A DNA stretch of 64,000 nt from Escallonia rubra (GCA_033065855.1 JAVXUO010000853.1:62001-126000), one strand, 5' to 3'. Shown: positions 1 to 11,697, numbered from the stretch's first letter. The notes: generated by a model not told the origin, from the sequence alone. Program-made: numbers and translations.

Positions 1-1250
1 TGACCGGTAAGTCCCTTTCCGTCCTATTTTTCCTTCGATCTCTTCACTCTTCTCTACAAAATTTCCGTCTTTTCTTCCTATTTCTGTTGTGTCTTGTGTT
101 TCTTAGATGGATTCCAGCTTTAATCCATCATTTATGATGTCTTTCTTAGATGGATTCCACACAATAGTAACAGTCTTTGTATCTAGTTTGATTTTTTTCT
201 TCATGTAATCAGTTTTGTTGTTTGTAAATTTATTACATCCACCAAATGTTTGATAAAATGTCCGAAAGAATGAAACTTTAAGTGCATTTTCCGTTTAAGT
301 AACATGGCATCTCAACTCATTCAGGTACTGAGGAGTATTAACCAATTGACCTAAATAGTCAAATTCAGAAATATGCAAGCCTTGATCATCAATATGCTTC
401 AGATAACGATACACTAGAGCAGTATTTCATCTACCAGGAAACTGATTGGTATTGGAGCTTATTAGATAATTTAGATATGATTAACTAGAGGAAATAACTC
501 TTATGCCTAGTCTGATTTTTGTGCTAGTCTTATAAAAGAAACCCAGTGACCTGTGCTCTGATGGTCAAATATGGGTTTGTTGTTGAGTGATTTTGTTGTT
601 GGTGGTGGTGGGAGTGGTGGGTCAAATGGAATACCTTTGCCTTGTCTATGCCACTCAAAGCTTCTGCATTTCTTATGATTCTTTTTATGACTTGTGTACC
701 TTATTCATTGGCTGATTTATGAATACAAATACCGTATGCAAAGTGTAGGGTTGACGTTAGGTACGTAGCTGATTACAATCATCTAAAATTTGATAGGTTC
801 TAACCTAGCATTAATCTGATGGACTACATGTGGTTTTGGTTTTAGGCAAATGATATGGTGATATTAGGATATGATAGTTGGTTTCATGTTATCATACTCG
901 ATAAAATGAGATGCCGTCATTCTTTTTAGATTATGCCTTCGATACTTTTGTTTGGCCAAAAAGATAATCCATTTGACACCTTTTGTATGATGTAGTTTAT
1001 GACACTGTCGATTGGGGTATCCATTTGCATAGGACATTCACTTGGAATCTATTAGAATTTGATAGGTGACAATACTTAAGTTATTAATTCTCATAACTCG
1101 GTTTGCTTGCTGCTTTTAGATAGAAGCTAATGTTGGTGTATTTTGGTGTCCTTATTGACTTTTTTATTTATTTATGAATTAGTGGTGTTCGATTGTCGTA
1201 ACATGGATGATGAAATAGATGAAGAGATTGCAGTTTTGGTGTAACTTGTT
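1..1250. other. Unassigned AT-rich non-coding DNA
   Basis: I see no open reading frame of recognisable family here. A short AT-rich stretch at about 1204-1244 would encode an acidic start (Met-Asp-Asp-Glu) before a stop, which resembles the beginnings of some plant transposase-derived proteins but is far too short to call. The first bases contain a GGTAAGT, which would fit a splice donor of an exon lying off the left edge, but nothing else supports that. Confidence 0.4.
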
Positions 1251-1430
1251 TCACTATCACTTGTCTAATGGTTATTAGTTGTCATCGATGGACTTGTAGC
1301 GACGGCTATTATTTTGGACTACCAATTGTCTACCGGTTTTTAGTTGTCATCGATGGACTTGTCGCGATGACTATTATTTTGGACTATCACTTGTCTACCG
1401 GTTTTTAGTTGTCATCGTTGTTGGACTTTT
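1251..1430. repeat. 65-bp imperfect tandem repeat, about 2.7 copies
   Basis: The motif starting TTGTCTA recurs at 1261, 1326 and 1391, an exact 65-bp spacing. Each unit contains the core TTAGTTGTCATCG and, in the first two units, CTATTATTTTGGACTA. Units differ at only a few positions, so the expansion is fairly recent compared with its surroundings. No coding potential was recognised. Confidence 0.8.
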
Positions 1431-1769
1431 AGTTTTATGGATGATATGTAATGATGAGTTGCTTTATATTTTAGCTTATGAATGAGAATTCACTACTATA
1501 TATCTTTATCCTGTGAATGGTTGTTTAATTATTAGCTAGTTTCATTGGTGGTTCATTTATATATCCTTATCTTGTGATTGGATACACATCTTTATTTGCA
1601 AAGTCATGCTTGGATTATATTTCATGTTATTCAAAATGGGATTCTATGAATGAAAATGGTGAAAATTGGACTTCCAAACTTTTTATGCAGACAAAGTGGT
1701 GAAAAGGGGACTTTAGTTTATTTATTTATTATTATTTATGTTATCTGGCATATATCCGTTGTGCTGCCA

Positions 1770-1930
1770 AACACAGTCAGCAGAATATAACTATCTATTC
1801 GACATGTAATCCTGGTTTGATCCAAATGCTAGACAGGATAATGATCTTATTCGGCCTTATCCGCCAGGTTATGTTATCCTGACTTATCCTGTCCTATCCG
1901 ACTGAGTTATCATGCGCGCCAAATGCAGCC
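1770..1930. mobile_element. Possible one-sided end of a Harbinger/Tourist-type element
   Basis: The segment ends in GCGCGCCAAATGCAGCC followed by TAA at 1931-1933. Read on the - strand this is TTA-GGCTGCATTTGGCGCGC, which resembles the GC-led terminal repeats of plant PIF/Harbinger MITEs next to their three-base TTA/TAA target site. The CCAAA motif also recurs inside the segment. I could not find the matching left terminal repeat, so this may be a truncated element or a chance resemblance. Confidence 0.3.
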
Positions 1931-2398
1931 TAAGGGTAAGGGATTTCTAACCGAACCCTAAATTTGACAATTGTTAGTATTCTTTCTTTTGAATTGTTGT
2001 GCATAAATTCGATAAGTGTTCATATTTGTTCTTTCTATTTGTTTGCAGTCATTCTTAAACTCTGAGTGATGAATTGATATCATTATGTTTATTTGCCATT
2101 GAAACCCTAATATTGAGCCTAAATTGGTTATTTGAATTCATGTCGATGTTCACTTCTTATTGCATGTCAAGCATTGAATTATTTGTTGATTCAATGATTG
2201 TTGTTTTGTATATTGACCCGGGAATCTGTTTTTTGGGAAACATGATAAGGATCGTCTGTTCCTGCGTAATTATGCAGGCTAGTATCTTGATAAAAAAGGA
2301 CTAGTTGTTGTAAATCATGCATGTGTACTCTGTATTGTGCATTACTTGTGTGGCATTGCCTCTGCCCATGGTCAATATCTTCTGAATTTGTTACATTG

Positions 2399-2725
2399 TA
2401 TCTTAAAATGATTGATTTGAAAATGATTGGAAATGAATGTCTTCATATCTGACTAAAGGGGATTGAGTTGAAACTCTTCCCATATTGTTATCAAATAGTT
2501 TGTGCTTATCTGAAACTCTTTCCCATATTATTTTTGAACTGTCTACACTCGTTTTGAAATCCTTTGAAAAATCATCATTATATCTTAAAACGATGGGTTT
2601 AATGATCTTCAAATGATTATTTTGGTATCCGATCGAAGATGATTAATGTGAAACTCTTCCTCATGTTGTTATCAAATTGTTTATGATTGTTTGAAATGCT
2701 TTGGAAAATTATCATCAAATTGATT
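2399..2725. repeat. Diverged direct duplication of about 180 bp
   Basis: Two blocks starting TATCTTAAAA at 2399 and 2581 share an ordered set of motifs: GTGAAACTCTTCC or TTGAAACTCTTCC, TTGTTATCAAAT, and TTTGAAAAAT/TTGGAAAATTATCATC. They have many substitutions and small gaps between them. This is an old tandem duplication in non-coding DNA. Confidence 0.6.
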
Positions 2726-3149
2726 CTGGAATCGTTTTTTGTAAATCATTTGGTTGTTCCTTAGGTGACCTTACTGAGCTCTCAAAAGTTTACATTCGTT
2801 TGATTTTCTTCTGCTGGTAACGATCCATAGTAGACTACTTGCGGATAGGTTATAGCCTGTGTGAGGTGTTGGAGTGTCCATCACTATTTGTGTAGTAAAA
2901 CCCTTGCGTGGGTCGGTACTGTTAACCGTTGTGTAAAGAACTTGAGTTTTGTAAAGAATCTTAGTTAAGTTTTCGTAGTTTAAATTAAAGTTTTGTTTAG
3001 ACTGTGTATCCTGGAGAATTTAAGTTAATGTCTAGTTAAAAGCTCAAAAGTTTGTGTCTGTAAATAAGGTTTGATGTGATTTGACGTAATGTGGTAGGTT
3101 AACGTTCCGGGAGTTCGGGGAGATGGAGTTCCGAATTTCTGGGCCGTTA
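2726..3149. other. Unassigned; possible retroelement edge near 3100-3150
   Basis: No gene is visible. The last 100 bases, ending in GGGCCGTTACA, have a composition and ending reminiscent of long terminal repeats of plant retrotransposons, but no TG start, TATA box or target duplication could be paired with it. LINE-B sequence appears just to the right. Confidence 0.3.
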
Positions 3150-4335
3150 CAAAACCTCAATGTAACCCTAAATTGCACGATGGTGATGATGTGCAACTCA
3201 AAATAAATGATCAAGAAATGGAACCTCCATTCTAGCGCAACAATGGATATAAACGATCAGGTCCTTTTCTACAAGATATGATAAAAAAACGGTGACCTGA
3301 TGATATAAGCTAGTGATGAGGAAGAAGATCATATGTTGGCTCAACATGAATATTTTAGCAATCCCTCAGTTGAAACATATTTGAAAGATATCGATCCCTC
3401 ACTGGAACAGATGATGAAACGCCACGGGACGACGACATCAGTGAGGTGGGAACGGCCACGCCATTGAAGGTGAAAAATCATGAAAATATCTCACTGACAG
3501 ATCCACATACCATTACCTTGATGAATATCCCCTCCCAAACCAACCAGGTTCTGGACATGTGGAAAGATGAGCAAGTGGAAGGAGATGGTTATCCAAAATC
3601 TGGAGATAGAATCCCCCACAAATCCTATCCAAATTTAGGAGACCCCCAACTTGCAACAAATACATTTTTTTAGTTGGGTTCTTCTTTATGACACTTAACC
3701 TTACCCAATGAAAGGGAAATATAGGCCCAATACCTTTCCCCGAGGAGTGGCCCAAACAACACAGAAAAGTCCATTTTGACGCAAAGTGGCCCAAAAAGTT
3801 AATCTGGCAAAATGTACACTTGGACTCTCGGACTTTTGGGCTTTCCTTACTAGCCCATCCAGTTAACCAACACCTTTATTCCTCTAATTGGCCAACAACC
3901 TCAACCAACATAACTCTGCTTTTATAACCCCAAACCCCAAACGACCTGACTCCAACCCAAATAATAGAAGTCATAGCCCTAACTGGACAAAACCATGGCC
4001 AACAAATGCACACATGGTCACCTCTTAACCTTTATTAAACCTACAAGACACACAACTAGTAACGCAAAGTCTACAACTCCAGGAGCCCTTACTAATAAAC
4101 CTTACCCACCAATCTCTCTCTCTCCACCCCCTTCCCCCGAGACAATGCCATACCATTTTTATTCCTTCGCCAAACTACCTCTTCTAAAGCATCAAAGATT
4201 GAAAATTGATCTGGTAGTCGCAATCACTAACCACGAACACCCCTCGTTTACAATGGGGTAACCAATACCTCAACTTCTAGAAATGGATCCCTACTAGGTA
4301 GCTCTACAAAGAAATACTATAATAAACCCACTGAA
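3150..4335 (+). mobile_element. LINE-B, left part (decayed ORF1 region)
   Basis: This is the left arm of an old L1-type LINE on the + strand, split by LINE-A. Its translation in broken frames is rich in Pro, Asp, Glu and Ser, with blocks that match in character the long low-complexity middle of LINE-A ORF1. There are many stops and shifts. Left and right arms together give only about 1.9 kb ahead of the endonuclease, against 3.0 kb in LINE-A, and there is no DUF4283 domain or zinc knuckle. The copy is therefore 5'-truncated, as is usual for LINEs. The left boundary is approximate. The assignment rests on position and weak similarity, not on a conserved domain. Confidence 0.6.
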
Positions 4336-4529
4336 TTTTTTTTTTGGTTAATAAGAGAGTGACATAAAACGAAAATATTAGAGTTATTACAGACAAGACT
4401 AAGATCCAAAGAGTCATGACAACCCCATGACTAACGAAAATACACACGATTACCAGCAAACCATAATATTTACATTGCTCAAAACAAAAACAGGTAAGAA
4501 CCAAAGACATGGCAGACAAAGAGTTTTAC

Positions 4530-7500
4530 TTAACCCGTCATTGGTTCCTGTATTTGAGCGTGGCACATGGACGAAGAAAGAGTACGAGCTTCATTTAACA
4601 AACTAGCAGCCACATTTTGTACAGCAAAAGAGTGGAAGTCTGTCAGAATATAGCAAAAGTCGTACATAATTGGTGCCATAATATCCAGGATGTCAGCCTC
4701 ATCAGTGAGCTGCGAAAGAAGAAAAGCAGAATTTGTCAAAATAATTGCATGATGAAAACCTTTCTTTATAGCCCAGGTGGCTGCTAATAAGAGGCCCCGT
4801 CCATAAGCATTGAAAATGTCATAAGAGGGAAAGGAAAGAGTAGTTGCACCACGTCTATGCATATTTGTGTCAAAATATACAATTCCAAGTCCAGCTGTAA
4901 GAGAAGATGGGTGGTGAGAAACATGGATGGCTAAAGAAACATTTATAGGATTTAGGCATTGACATGGTTTATTGGTGAGAGAAAAGGGGGAAAGATGGGA
5001 TTGGGGGGGAGAAGGAAATAAAGGAGAAGTTGACATTAAGCTTCCATTTCCATTATCTCTTGTGGGTTGGCAATTTGGTTGTGGGAGATTTCTAGGTTGG
5101 GAGGGTAGGGTAATGGTATAGGATATAATGTTGGACACTGATTGTTTTATTTGTTGGATGATGGCTAAAGGGTTAAATGATACTTGTCGGAAGATGAGGT
5201 TGTTCCGGTGTGTCCAAAGGAACCATAAGGTAGTAAAAATATAAAGACGAGCGAGGATGAGCTTGAGTTTATGTAAGGGACTTTTCATCCAAGTAAGTAG
5301 CCATTCAGTAAGGGAGCCATGGATTGTGTCTGTTTTAATTCCAATGGGCAGACCATACCAAATAGGTCTAGTTAAATGACAGCGAAGGAAAAGATGGTCA
5401 CGAGTCTCTGGTGCATCTCCACACAAGGGACAAGAATCTGTCCTTATGATCGATAAGCGAGATAGGCTGGTTTTGAGTGGAAGGCGATCCCAGAATATCT
5501 GCCAGGTGAGAAATTTCATCTTTAGGGGAAGAGGTAGATTCCACAGATTTGTCCAATCCTTAGGGGCATATCGTAGAGAGGGAGGTGGATGAGGACTATT
5601 GCTTTGCATTTCAGAGAGTCGATGCTGATATAACATATGGTAGGCAGAGGAAACCGTGAAGTCCCCATTTGTTGTGTGTCCCCATACTTGCAGATCCTCA
5701 AAAGCGTGAGCAGAAATGAAGATGGTTTCAATTTTCAAGCATATGTCTTGGGGAAACAAGGCACCTAATAGTTATCTATTCCAAACCCCATTAGAAATGA
5801 GGTCACTAACTTTCAAAATTGATGAGTCCTGACAGCGTGCGCGATTAAGTCTTGAAGATGGTATACTAGGTATCCAATTATCCTGCCAGATGGAAATTTT
5901 TGAACCCGAACCTACTTGCCATCTGAGACCTTTGAGTAAAGCAGTGCGGCCTACTAAAATGCTACGCCAACCCCAAGAAAAATTTCCTTTGGTTGGAGAA
6001 GAGAAGAAATTTGACCGGATGCAATATTTGCCCCAAAGTACACGCGTAACAAGATCCTGGGGTGCTCGGGCTAGACGCCAGCTAAACTTAGCTAGTAAAG
6101 CCTGGTTAAGTAGGCATGGGTCTTTAAAGTTGAGACCTCCAATGTGCTTTGCCCCACATAAAGCAAACCAGTTTATCCAGTGGATACCTTGATGTTTTTC
6201 ATTTCCCGACCACCAAAAGTTGCTAAGGATCTGAGTAATTTCTTTACAAACACCTTTTGGGAAAAGACATACCTGCATGTGATAGATTAAGAGAGAGGAA
6301 AGTACTGATATAACCAATGTTGCTCTTCCGGCCTTATTTAGGAGACATGATTTCCATCCTGCACAGCGTGTCCTTATTTTGTTTATGATGGTATGAAAAT
6401 ACTCTTTTCGAAGGGTGATGATGTCAAGAGTACTGCCCAGATACGTGCCAAAAGTACTTGATGGCAATATGCCCAGAGTAGCTTGAAACATCCGTAGGTC
6501 CCCTTCACTAATATAAGAGCTCGCCGTAAAGGATGATTTCTGAAGATTCATAAGTTGACCAGAGTCCAAACAATATTCATCAATCAAGTTTCTCACTGCC
6601 AAACATGAGGATAGAGTAACCTTCATGAATATTAATGAGTCATCAGCAAAGAGGAGATGATTGATCGGTGGGCTTTTTATTCCTGCTTTAATGCCGGGGA
6701 TAGATCCACTATGGTTGGCCGCTGTAAGAGAAGATGAAAAAACTTCCGCACATAAGATAAAAAGGTACGGAGATAGAGGGTCGCCTTGGCGGAGTCCACA
6801 GAGAGGGCTAAAGCGGCTAGTAGGAGATCCATTGACCAGAATTTCATATGAAACTGATTTCACACATGTCATAATGAGTGAGAGAAAGTGTTCCGGAAAG
6901 CAAACTTTTCTTAGGACAGCTTCTAGAAAGTCCCAATTAACTCTGTCAAAAGCCTTACTCATGTCCATTTTAATCGTGCCCAAGATGGTTTTAGGATTTT
7001 TGTAGGTGCGGATCTTTTGAACTAATTCTTGGCCAATGAAAATATTGTCACAAATATTTCGGCCAGGGATAAACGCGTTTTGGTATTCGGAAATAAGATT
7101 GAACAGATGGGGTTTGATGCGGTTGGCTAGAGTCTTGGCTATGATTTTGTAGATAGTATTACACAGGCTAGACGCATTGGGAGATTTGGGAATTAAAGTA
7201 ATAAAGTTTTATTTGCTTCAGATAACATGTGGCCAGAGAAAAGGAAGGATAAGACCGCTGATGTGATGGGTGTTTCAAGATAAGACCAACACTTTTGATA
7301 GACAAGAGGGGGTATTCCATCCGGTCCCGGGGCTTTAAGAGGTGCAAGTTGAAAAAGGGCCGTTTTGACTTCTTCGGCAGTGAAAGGTTTGCCCATAAGG
7401 TTGATCTGACGTTCGGAAAGAGATTTGTGGAGGGCATTTATGGTGGTGAAATTTCGGGAGTTGTGATGATCAAAACTGGGGTTACAAAGGATAGATTTGA

Positions 7501-8701
7501 AGTGTGTGAGAATACAGTGAGAGATGTCTTTATGTGAGGTAAAAATGGACCCCCCTGCATCCGAAATAGAGGAGATATGGTTTTTATTACGATGAATGAG
7601 AGTAGAAGTGTGAAAAATTTTGTTGTTTCGGTCTCCTAATTGAAGCCATTTGATCTTAGCTTTTTGTGCCCAGAAAATTTCCTCACAATCCAAGAGCCAG
7701 TCAAGTTTGTCCCGTTGCAAACGTTCCATCATCTGTGCATCATTCGAGGGTAACAGACTCTGAAAATGAAGTAAACTTGCTTTTGTATCGGAGATTTGGG
7801 AGCTCAAATTTCCAAAGGAACTTTTACCCCACGTAATTAATGAAATCATCATAAGTTTGCCCCATGAGACAACTTTGAATAAAGGGGAGCCATATACTGG
7901 AATCGACCAAGCTTCCTGAATACGATGGTGACTGTCTGGATGTTGCAACCAGAAAGCTTCGAAACGTTTGGGCCGAAACAAAAATTCCTCACACGGTTGA
8001 ATGTCAAAGAGAAGAGGTGCATGGTCAGAGACTTGAATACCCAGGTTATAAACCTTGGCACGTGGGAAGCGAGATATCCATTCCGGATTAGCGAAACCTC
8101 TGTCCAATTTTTCATAAGTGCAGAATTCCTGGTGGCGATTATTGCACCACGTAAACATCGGGCCCACTGTGGGACACTCGATAAGATGATTCGTATTAAT
8201 AAAGTGCTGTAGAAGGTGGCTTCCCGGGGTACTGAGGTGATGAAGGCCTGTTTTGTCTGCGGGTGTCAGAACTTGATTAAAATCACCGCCCAGAAGAATA
8301 GGCGAGGTGTAAAGCCTAAGAGTTTCCGAAATATGGTCCCATGTGCGTCCCCTCTTAGCCAAATTGGGATGCCCATAAATCAGACCCAAAAGCCAGGGAG
8401 GCTCCAGATGAGATGAGAACTCCATTACAATCAAATGTTTATCTTTATGCCGAACCACGCCGTGAACATTATCAGTCCACCCAACCCATAAACCACCTTT
8501 CGTACCAAAGATGCCAGAAGCATCGATTCCATCCGAGTGAGTAAAACCAAGTTTGTGAAACTTTGAGGAAACTGAGGATACCAAAGATTTAGTTTCCTGA
8601 AGAAAAACACACTCAGGGTGGTAATGGCGGACAAATTTTATGGCTGATCGAATTGTGAGGGGTTGTCCAAAACCTCTACAATTCCAGCATAGGATCTTCA
8701 T
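4530..8701 (-). pseudogene. LINE-A ORF2: endonuclease - reverse transcriptase - zf-RVT - RNase H-like (disabled)
   Basis: It starts at ATG 8701-8699 with MKILCWNCRG, the usual opening of the APE-like endonuclease, followed by GDFNQ and SDHAP motifs. The frame runs to a stop at 7193-7195. A frame change near 7205 then restores LIPK...SLCN, but the intervening finger motif seen in LINE-B (ending PISLCN) is missing, so a short deletion plus a shift lies there. RT motifs follow: MDMSKAFDRVNW, GLRQGDPLSPYLF and the catalytic FADDSLIF. A single TAA at 5774-5772 breaks the frame, which continues as a zf-RVT domain (CPLCGDAPETRDHLFLRC) and an RNase H-like tail to 4530. The tail lacks the expected Asp/Glu residues. 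The product would have nicked target DNA and reverse-transcribed the element. Confidence 0.9.
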
Positions 8702-11697
8702 TGAGATCGAAGGGTTTGCTCAGGGGCAAAACCCGAAACCCTTTCTCTGTCTAAAGGAAGGAAAGAAGATAGCTCACAAGGATCCGGAAGTGAAGGGAGG
8801 GGAAACGTTTTACAGGAGGGATGACGTGCAGCTATAACAACAAGAGCACTAACCGATTTTACAAGGTAAGGAGACAACTTACATCTTTTGCTAGGAGTGC
8901 TAGGAGACAAAAATGACAATAGTTTTCTTTTGCCAAGGACATTGGGTCGTAACAAGAGAGTGTTGCCAAAGAAACTAGAATAACTATTATTTTTGAGTTT
9001 TAAACGTTTTTTCCTAGAAAAGTAACGACGCAGATTAAAAAGACATTTACGTTTACGAGGCACAAAACAAGAAGAGATTAGTAAAGAATCTAAGAGCACT
9101 AAAAAAGCCAAAGAAAAAGAAGTATGGATAATATAATTTGACAAGAAGGATGGTGTGAGGATATTTGAACCTGACAGCTGTGAGGTATCATCAGGTGACA
9201 GAGAGCGTGATCGTTTCCCTCGGATACTTGTCGGAATGGTTTCGGCAGTCATTGTAAGATGGAGATTGGTGTCTGAAGTATTAAGTTCTTCCTCAGTATC
9301 ACTTTCATCAGGAAACTCCGGAGCACGAAAAATGTTTGCAGTAATTTGTAGCGAGATATCCTGCGAATCAGCTTGGTGTAGAGCAGATAGAGAAGATAAG
9401 TCCTTATCCTGTTGTAAAGGAGAGTTCTTCTGAGTGCGAATAACAGTTGCAGGGGAGATAGTAAGAGTAATATCTTTTTGGATGTCCTCCAAAGTCTTGT
9501 TTGTTTCAGTTTTGTCTATATCTTCCAGAATATTGGAGAAGTCCACAGCTTCCACGAAGTGATTTAGCAAAGAAGAACCTGCAGAAAGCGCAAGCCAAGA
9601 TGTTTCAGGTCCAGAAGGGGAAGAGCGTGATGGGCTGGCCAAGATTGGGCCACAGCTTGGATGGTGCAGCAAAGATTCAGGTCCAGTTGCTGAAGAGGGT
9701 GGTGGGCTGGCCATGATTGGGCCACGGCTTGGATGGCTCCACACGGGATAAGGGGTCACTGCCCCAGACGGAGCATTTGGTCCAGGCGGAGTGGTCTTCT
9801 CTGCATTTGTGGCCGTGAAAATGAAAGTGGAAGGGGCCACCTGTTGGGCCGTTAGCAGGGAGGAAACGTGGGCCGAAATGGGAGCAGTATTAATCTTACA
9901 GGAGGCCACCTGATGGGCCGTTGTCAAGGGATTATTTTGGCCCGAAATGAAAGTTGGATCCTCCAGTTGGCTTGATGTCTTCGGTGGTAGGCTGAAGAGA
10001 ATTGGTGGAATTAAAGGCAAAGGGTATGATGACTGTAGGCTAGTCTGTCCTTTAGTAGGGGGCAAGTTGAGTGTAAATTCAAGTGTAGGCTGTCCATCAG
10101 TAGGAGTTAAGAGGTTATTCAGAGTTTTTTGAGAGGACATGGCAGGCGCCGACTCTACGTGGTAGGTAGCTTCCAGGAGAGGAGAGGCATTTGAATGTAA
10201 ATCTTTTGCCACCAAAGAGAAGATATCATCGAGTTTATTAAGAGGCTCAACTGACCATGTGTCTGCCTTTACATCATCCAGGGATGTCTCAGATAATGAG
10301 TGTATACTGTGATTGTCAGAGGAGTTAATGCCATGGCTATGTGGTAACACAGATTCAATGGCAACCACCGGCGCGTGCATTTCGGGCATTGAATTTCCGG
10401 CTAAAATTTCCAGAGAATCTGAGCTGCTCTCAGATATGGGAGGAGGTTGGCAGGAAACCATGGATGTTTCACTCGAGAGTTCCTCATGTACATTGATAAT
10501 GTCTGTGTTTGATAAAACGGGATTTAAATCCACATCTAAATCCCAGTCTTCGGGATTAAAATCAGAGAGATTATCATCAAAATTTATATCTTGCATTGGA
10601 TCAAAATCATTTTCTCCGTGGTTGGCATTATCCACAAAAGGTAGATTAGGAGCTTGCTCCATATAGTTCCAAACATCCAGAAAATTACCCACTTGTTGAA
10701 TATCATCTAGCACCTCGATAGGAGCTTCCGAGGCAGCAGGGGACTCCGAATGAAGAGATGTATTTGGTGTCGCAAATTCTAAATCTTCGCTGGAAGTAAC
10801 TGAGGTAGCAGGGGAATAGGCATCATATTCTTGAATAAGATGAGCACCAATATTATCAGTGGAAATAGTTATCCTGGAGGTGCGATTCCAGTCAGAGTTC
10901 GGCAAAGCTCTAAGAGAAGAAGTGAACATTGGTTGCCCCGGAATGAAAAAAGTCTCATAATTTTCTGCTCCATGAAGATGTTCCGTTCGGCGGGTTAAAG
11001 ATTCTAGTACTTCCACCAGTGAAGATTTGCAGTGAATATTATCGTGACCGATTTTACCACAGCGATAGCAAACCTTGAAGATACGTTCATAAGAACACCA
11101 CAGAGTAGTACAACCCATTCCATCTAGAAGTTGAAGAAAGACAGCAGGAAGTAACGGAAAATCTGTGAACACTCGAACTTTAATCCGAAAATAATCAGTG
11201 TTTGCCACACGGCGCTCGGACCAATCCAGTTCAAGGAAACTTCCGGCTGCCCGTCCTATTTTTTCGGCTAGATAAGCATGAAAGCAGTCACTAGGAATAT
11301 GGGATACCTGCATCCACAGATCAACAGTAGAAAAGGAGACAGATGCATATATAACATGAGGTTGCCAGGATTGAAACATGAGGAGAGCTCCAAATATGTT
11401 CCAAGGACCATAGGTGAGAATAAAGTAAGCATCTTCAATCCAAGAAAAGTGAAATAGAAAAACAGAAGGAGTTTTCTGGACCACTACAGGGCCTCGAAGA
11501 TTCCAACATTCATTGATCCTAAGTTGGATTTTCCGTTGGGAAAAGACTTGGTGATCGAGGAATTTACCAATTAACACATGTTGTTTGTTTTGTCTTGCTC
11601 CTCTGACTAGCTGGGTATCAAGAGAAACCAAATAAGAGCGTAAATCCACAAACTCATTTTCAGGAAGATTACGGTCATGGTTTGAGGGGTTTGACAT
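8698..11697 (-). CDS. LINE-A ORF1: DUF4283 / CCHC zinc-knuckle RNA-binding protein
   Basis: An uninterrupted frame of 999 codons. Residues about 40-190 match the plant LINE ORF1 region called DUF4283, with the motif WNIFGALLMFQSW. Around residues 207-222 is a CCHC zinc knuckle of the form CYRCGKIGHDNIHC, expected to bind the element RNA. Residues about 250-850 are long, acidic, and Ser/Pro-rich, probably disordered. Near 850-879 is an unusually hydrophobic segment, followed by a strongly basic stretch of Lys/Arg to about 930 that could act in nuclear entry or nucleic-acid binding. The stop codon overlaps the ORF2 start as ATGA. In this family ORF1 protein coats the LINE RNA. The length and the hydrophobic stretch are the unusual points. 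Confidence 0.88.
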   Translation of the reverse strand: MSNPSNHDRNLPENEFVDLRSYLVSLDTQLVRGARQNKQHVLIGKFLDHQVFSQRKIQLRINECWNLRGPVVVQKTPSVFLFHFSWIEDAYFILTYGPWNIFGALLMFQSWQPHVIYASVSFSTVDLWMQVSHIPSDCFHAYLAEKIGRAAGSFLELDWSERRVANTDYFRIKVRVFTDFPLLPAVFLQLLDGMGCTTLWCSYERIFKVCYRCGKIGHDNIHCKSSLVEVLESLTRRTEHLHGAENYETFFIPGQPMFTSSLRALPNSDWNRTSRITISTDNIGAHLIQEYDAYSPATSVTSSEDLEFATPNTSLHSESPAASEAPIEVLDDIQQVGNFLDVWNYMEQAPNLPFVDNANHGENDFDPMQDINFDDNLSDFNPEDWDLDVDLNPVLSNTDIINVHEELSSETSMVSCQPPPISESSSDSLEILAGNSMPEMHAPVVAIESVLPHSHGINSSDNHSIHSLSETSLDDVKADTWSVEPLNKLDDIFSLVAKDLHSNASPLLEATYHVESAPAMSSQKTLNNLLTPTDGQPTLEFTLNLPPTKGQTSLQSSYPLPLIPPILFSLPPKTSSQLEDPTFISGQNNPLTTAHQVASCKINTAPISAHVSSLLTAQQVAPSTFIFTATNAEKTTPPGPNAPSGAVTPYPVWSHPSRGPIMASPPPSSATGPESLLHHPSCGPILASPSRSSPSGPETSWLALSAGSSLLNHFVEAVDFSNILEDIDKTETNKTLEDIQKDITLTISPATVIRTQKNSPLQQDKDLSSLSALHQADSQDISLQITANIFRAPEFPDESDTEEELNTSDTNLHLTMTAETIPTSIRGKRSRSLSPDDTSQLSGSNILTPSFLSNYIIHTSFSLAFLVLLDSLLISSCFVPRKRKCLFNLRRYFSRKKRLKLKNNSYSSFFGNTLLLRPNVLGKRKLLSFLSPSTPSKRCKLSPYLVKSVSALVVIAARHPSCKTFPLPSLPDPCELSSFLPLDRERVSGFAPEQTLRSQ

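Noticed and set aside
1204..1244. Start of a transposase-like protein (Met-Asp-Asp-Glu)
   Set aside because: Only thirteen codons before a stop, and no downstream transposase motif in any frame.
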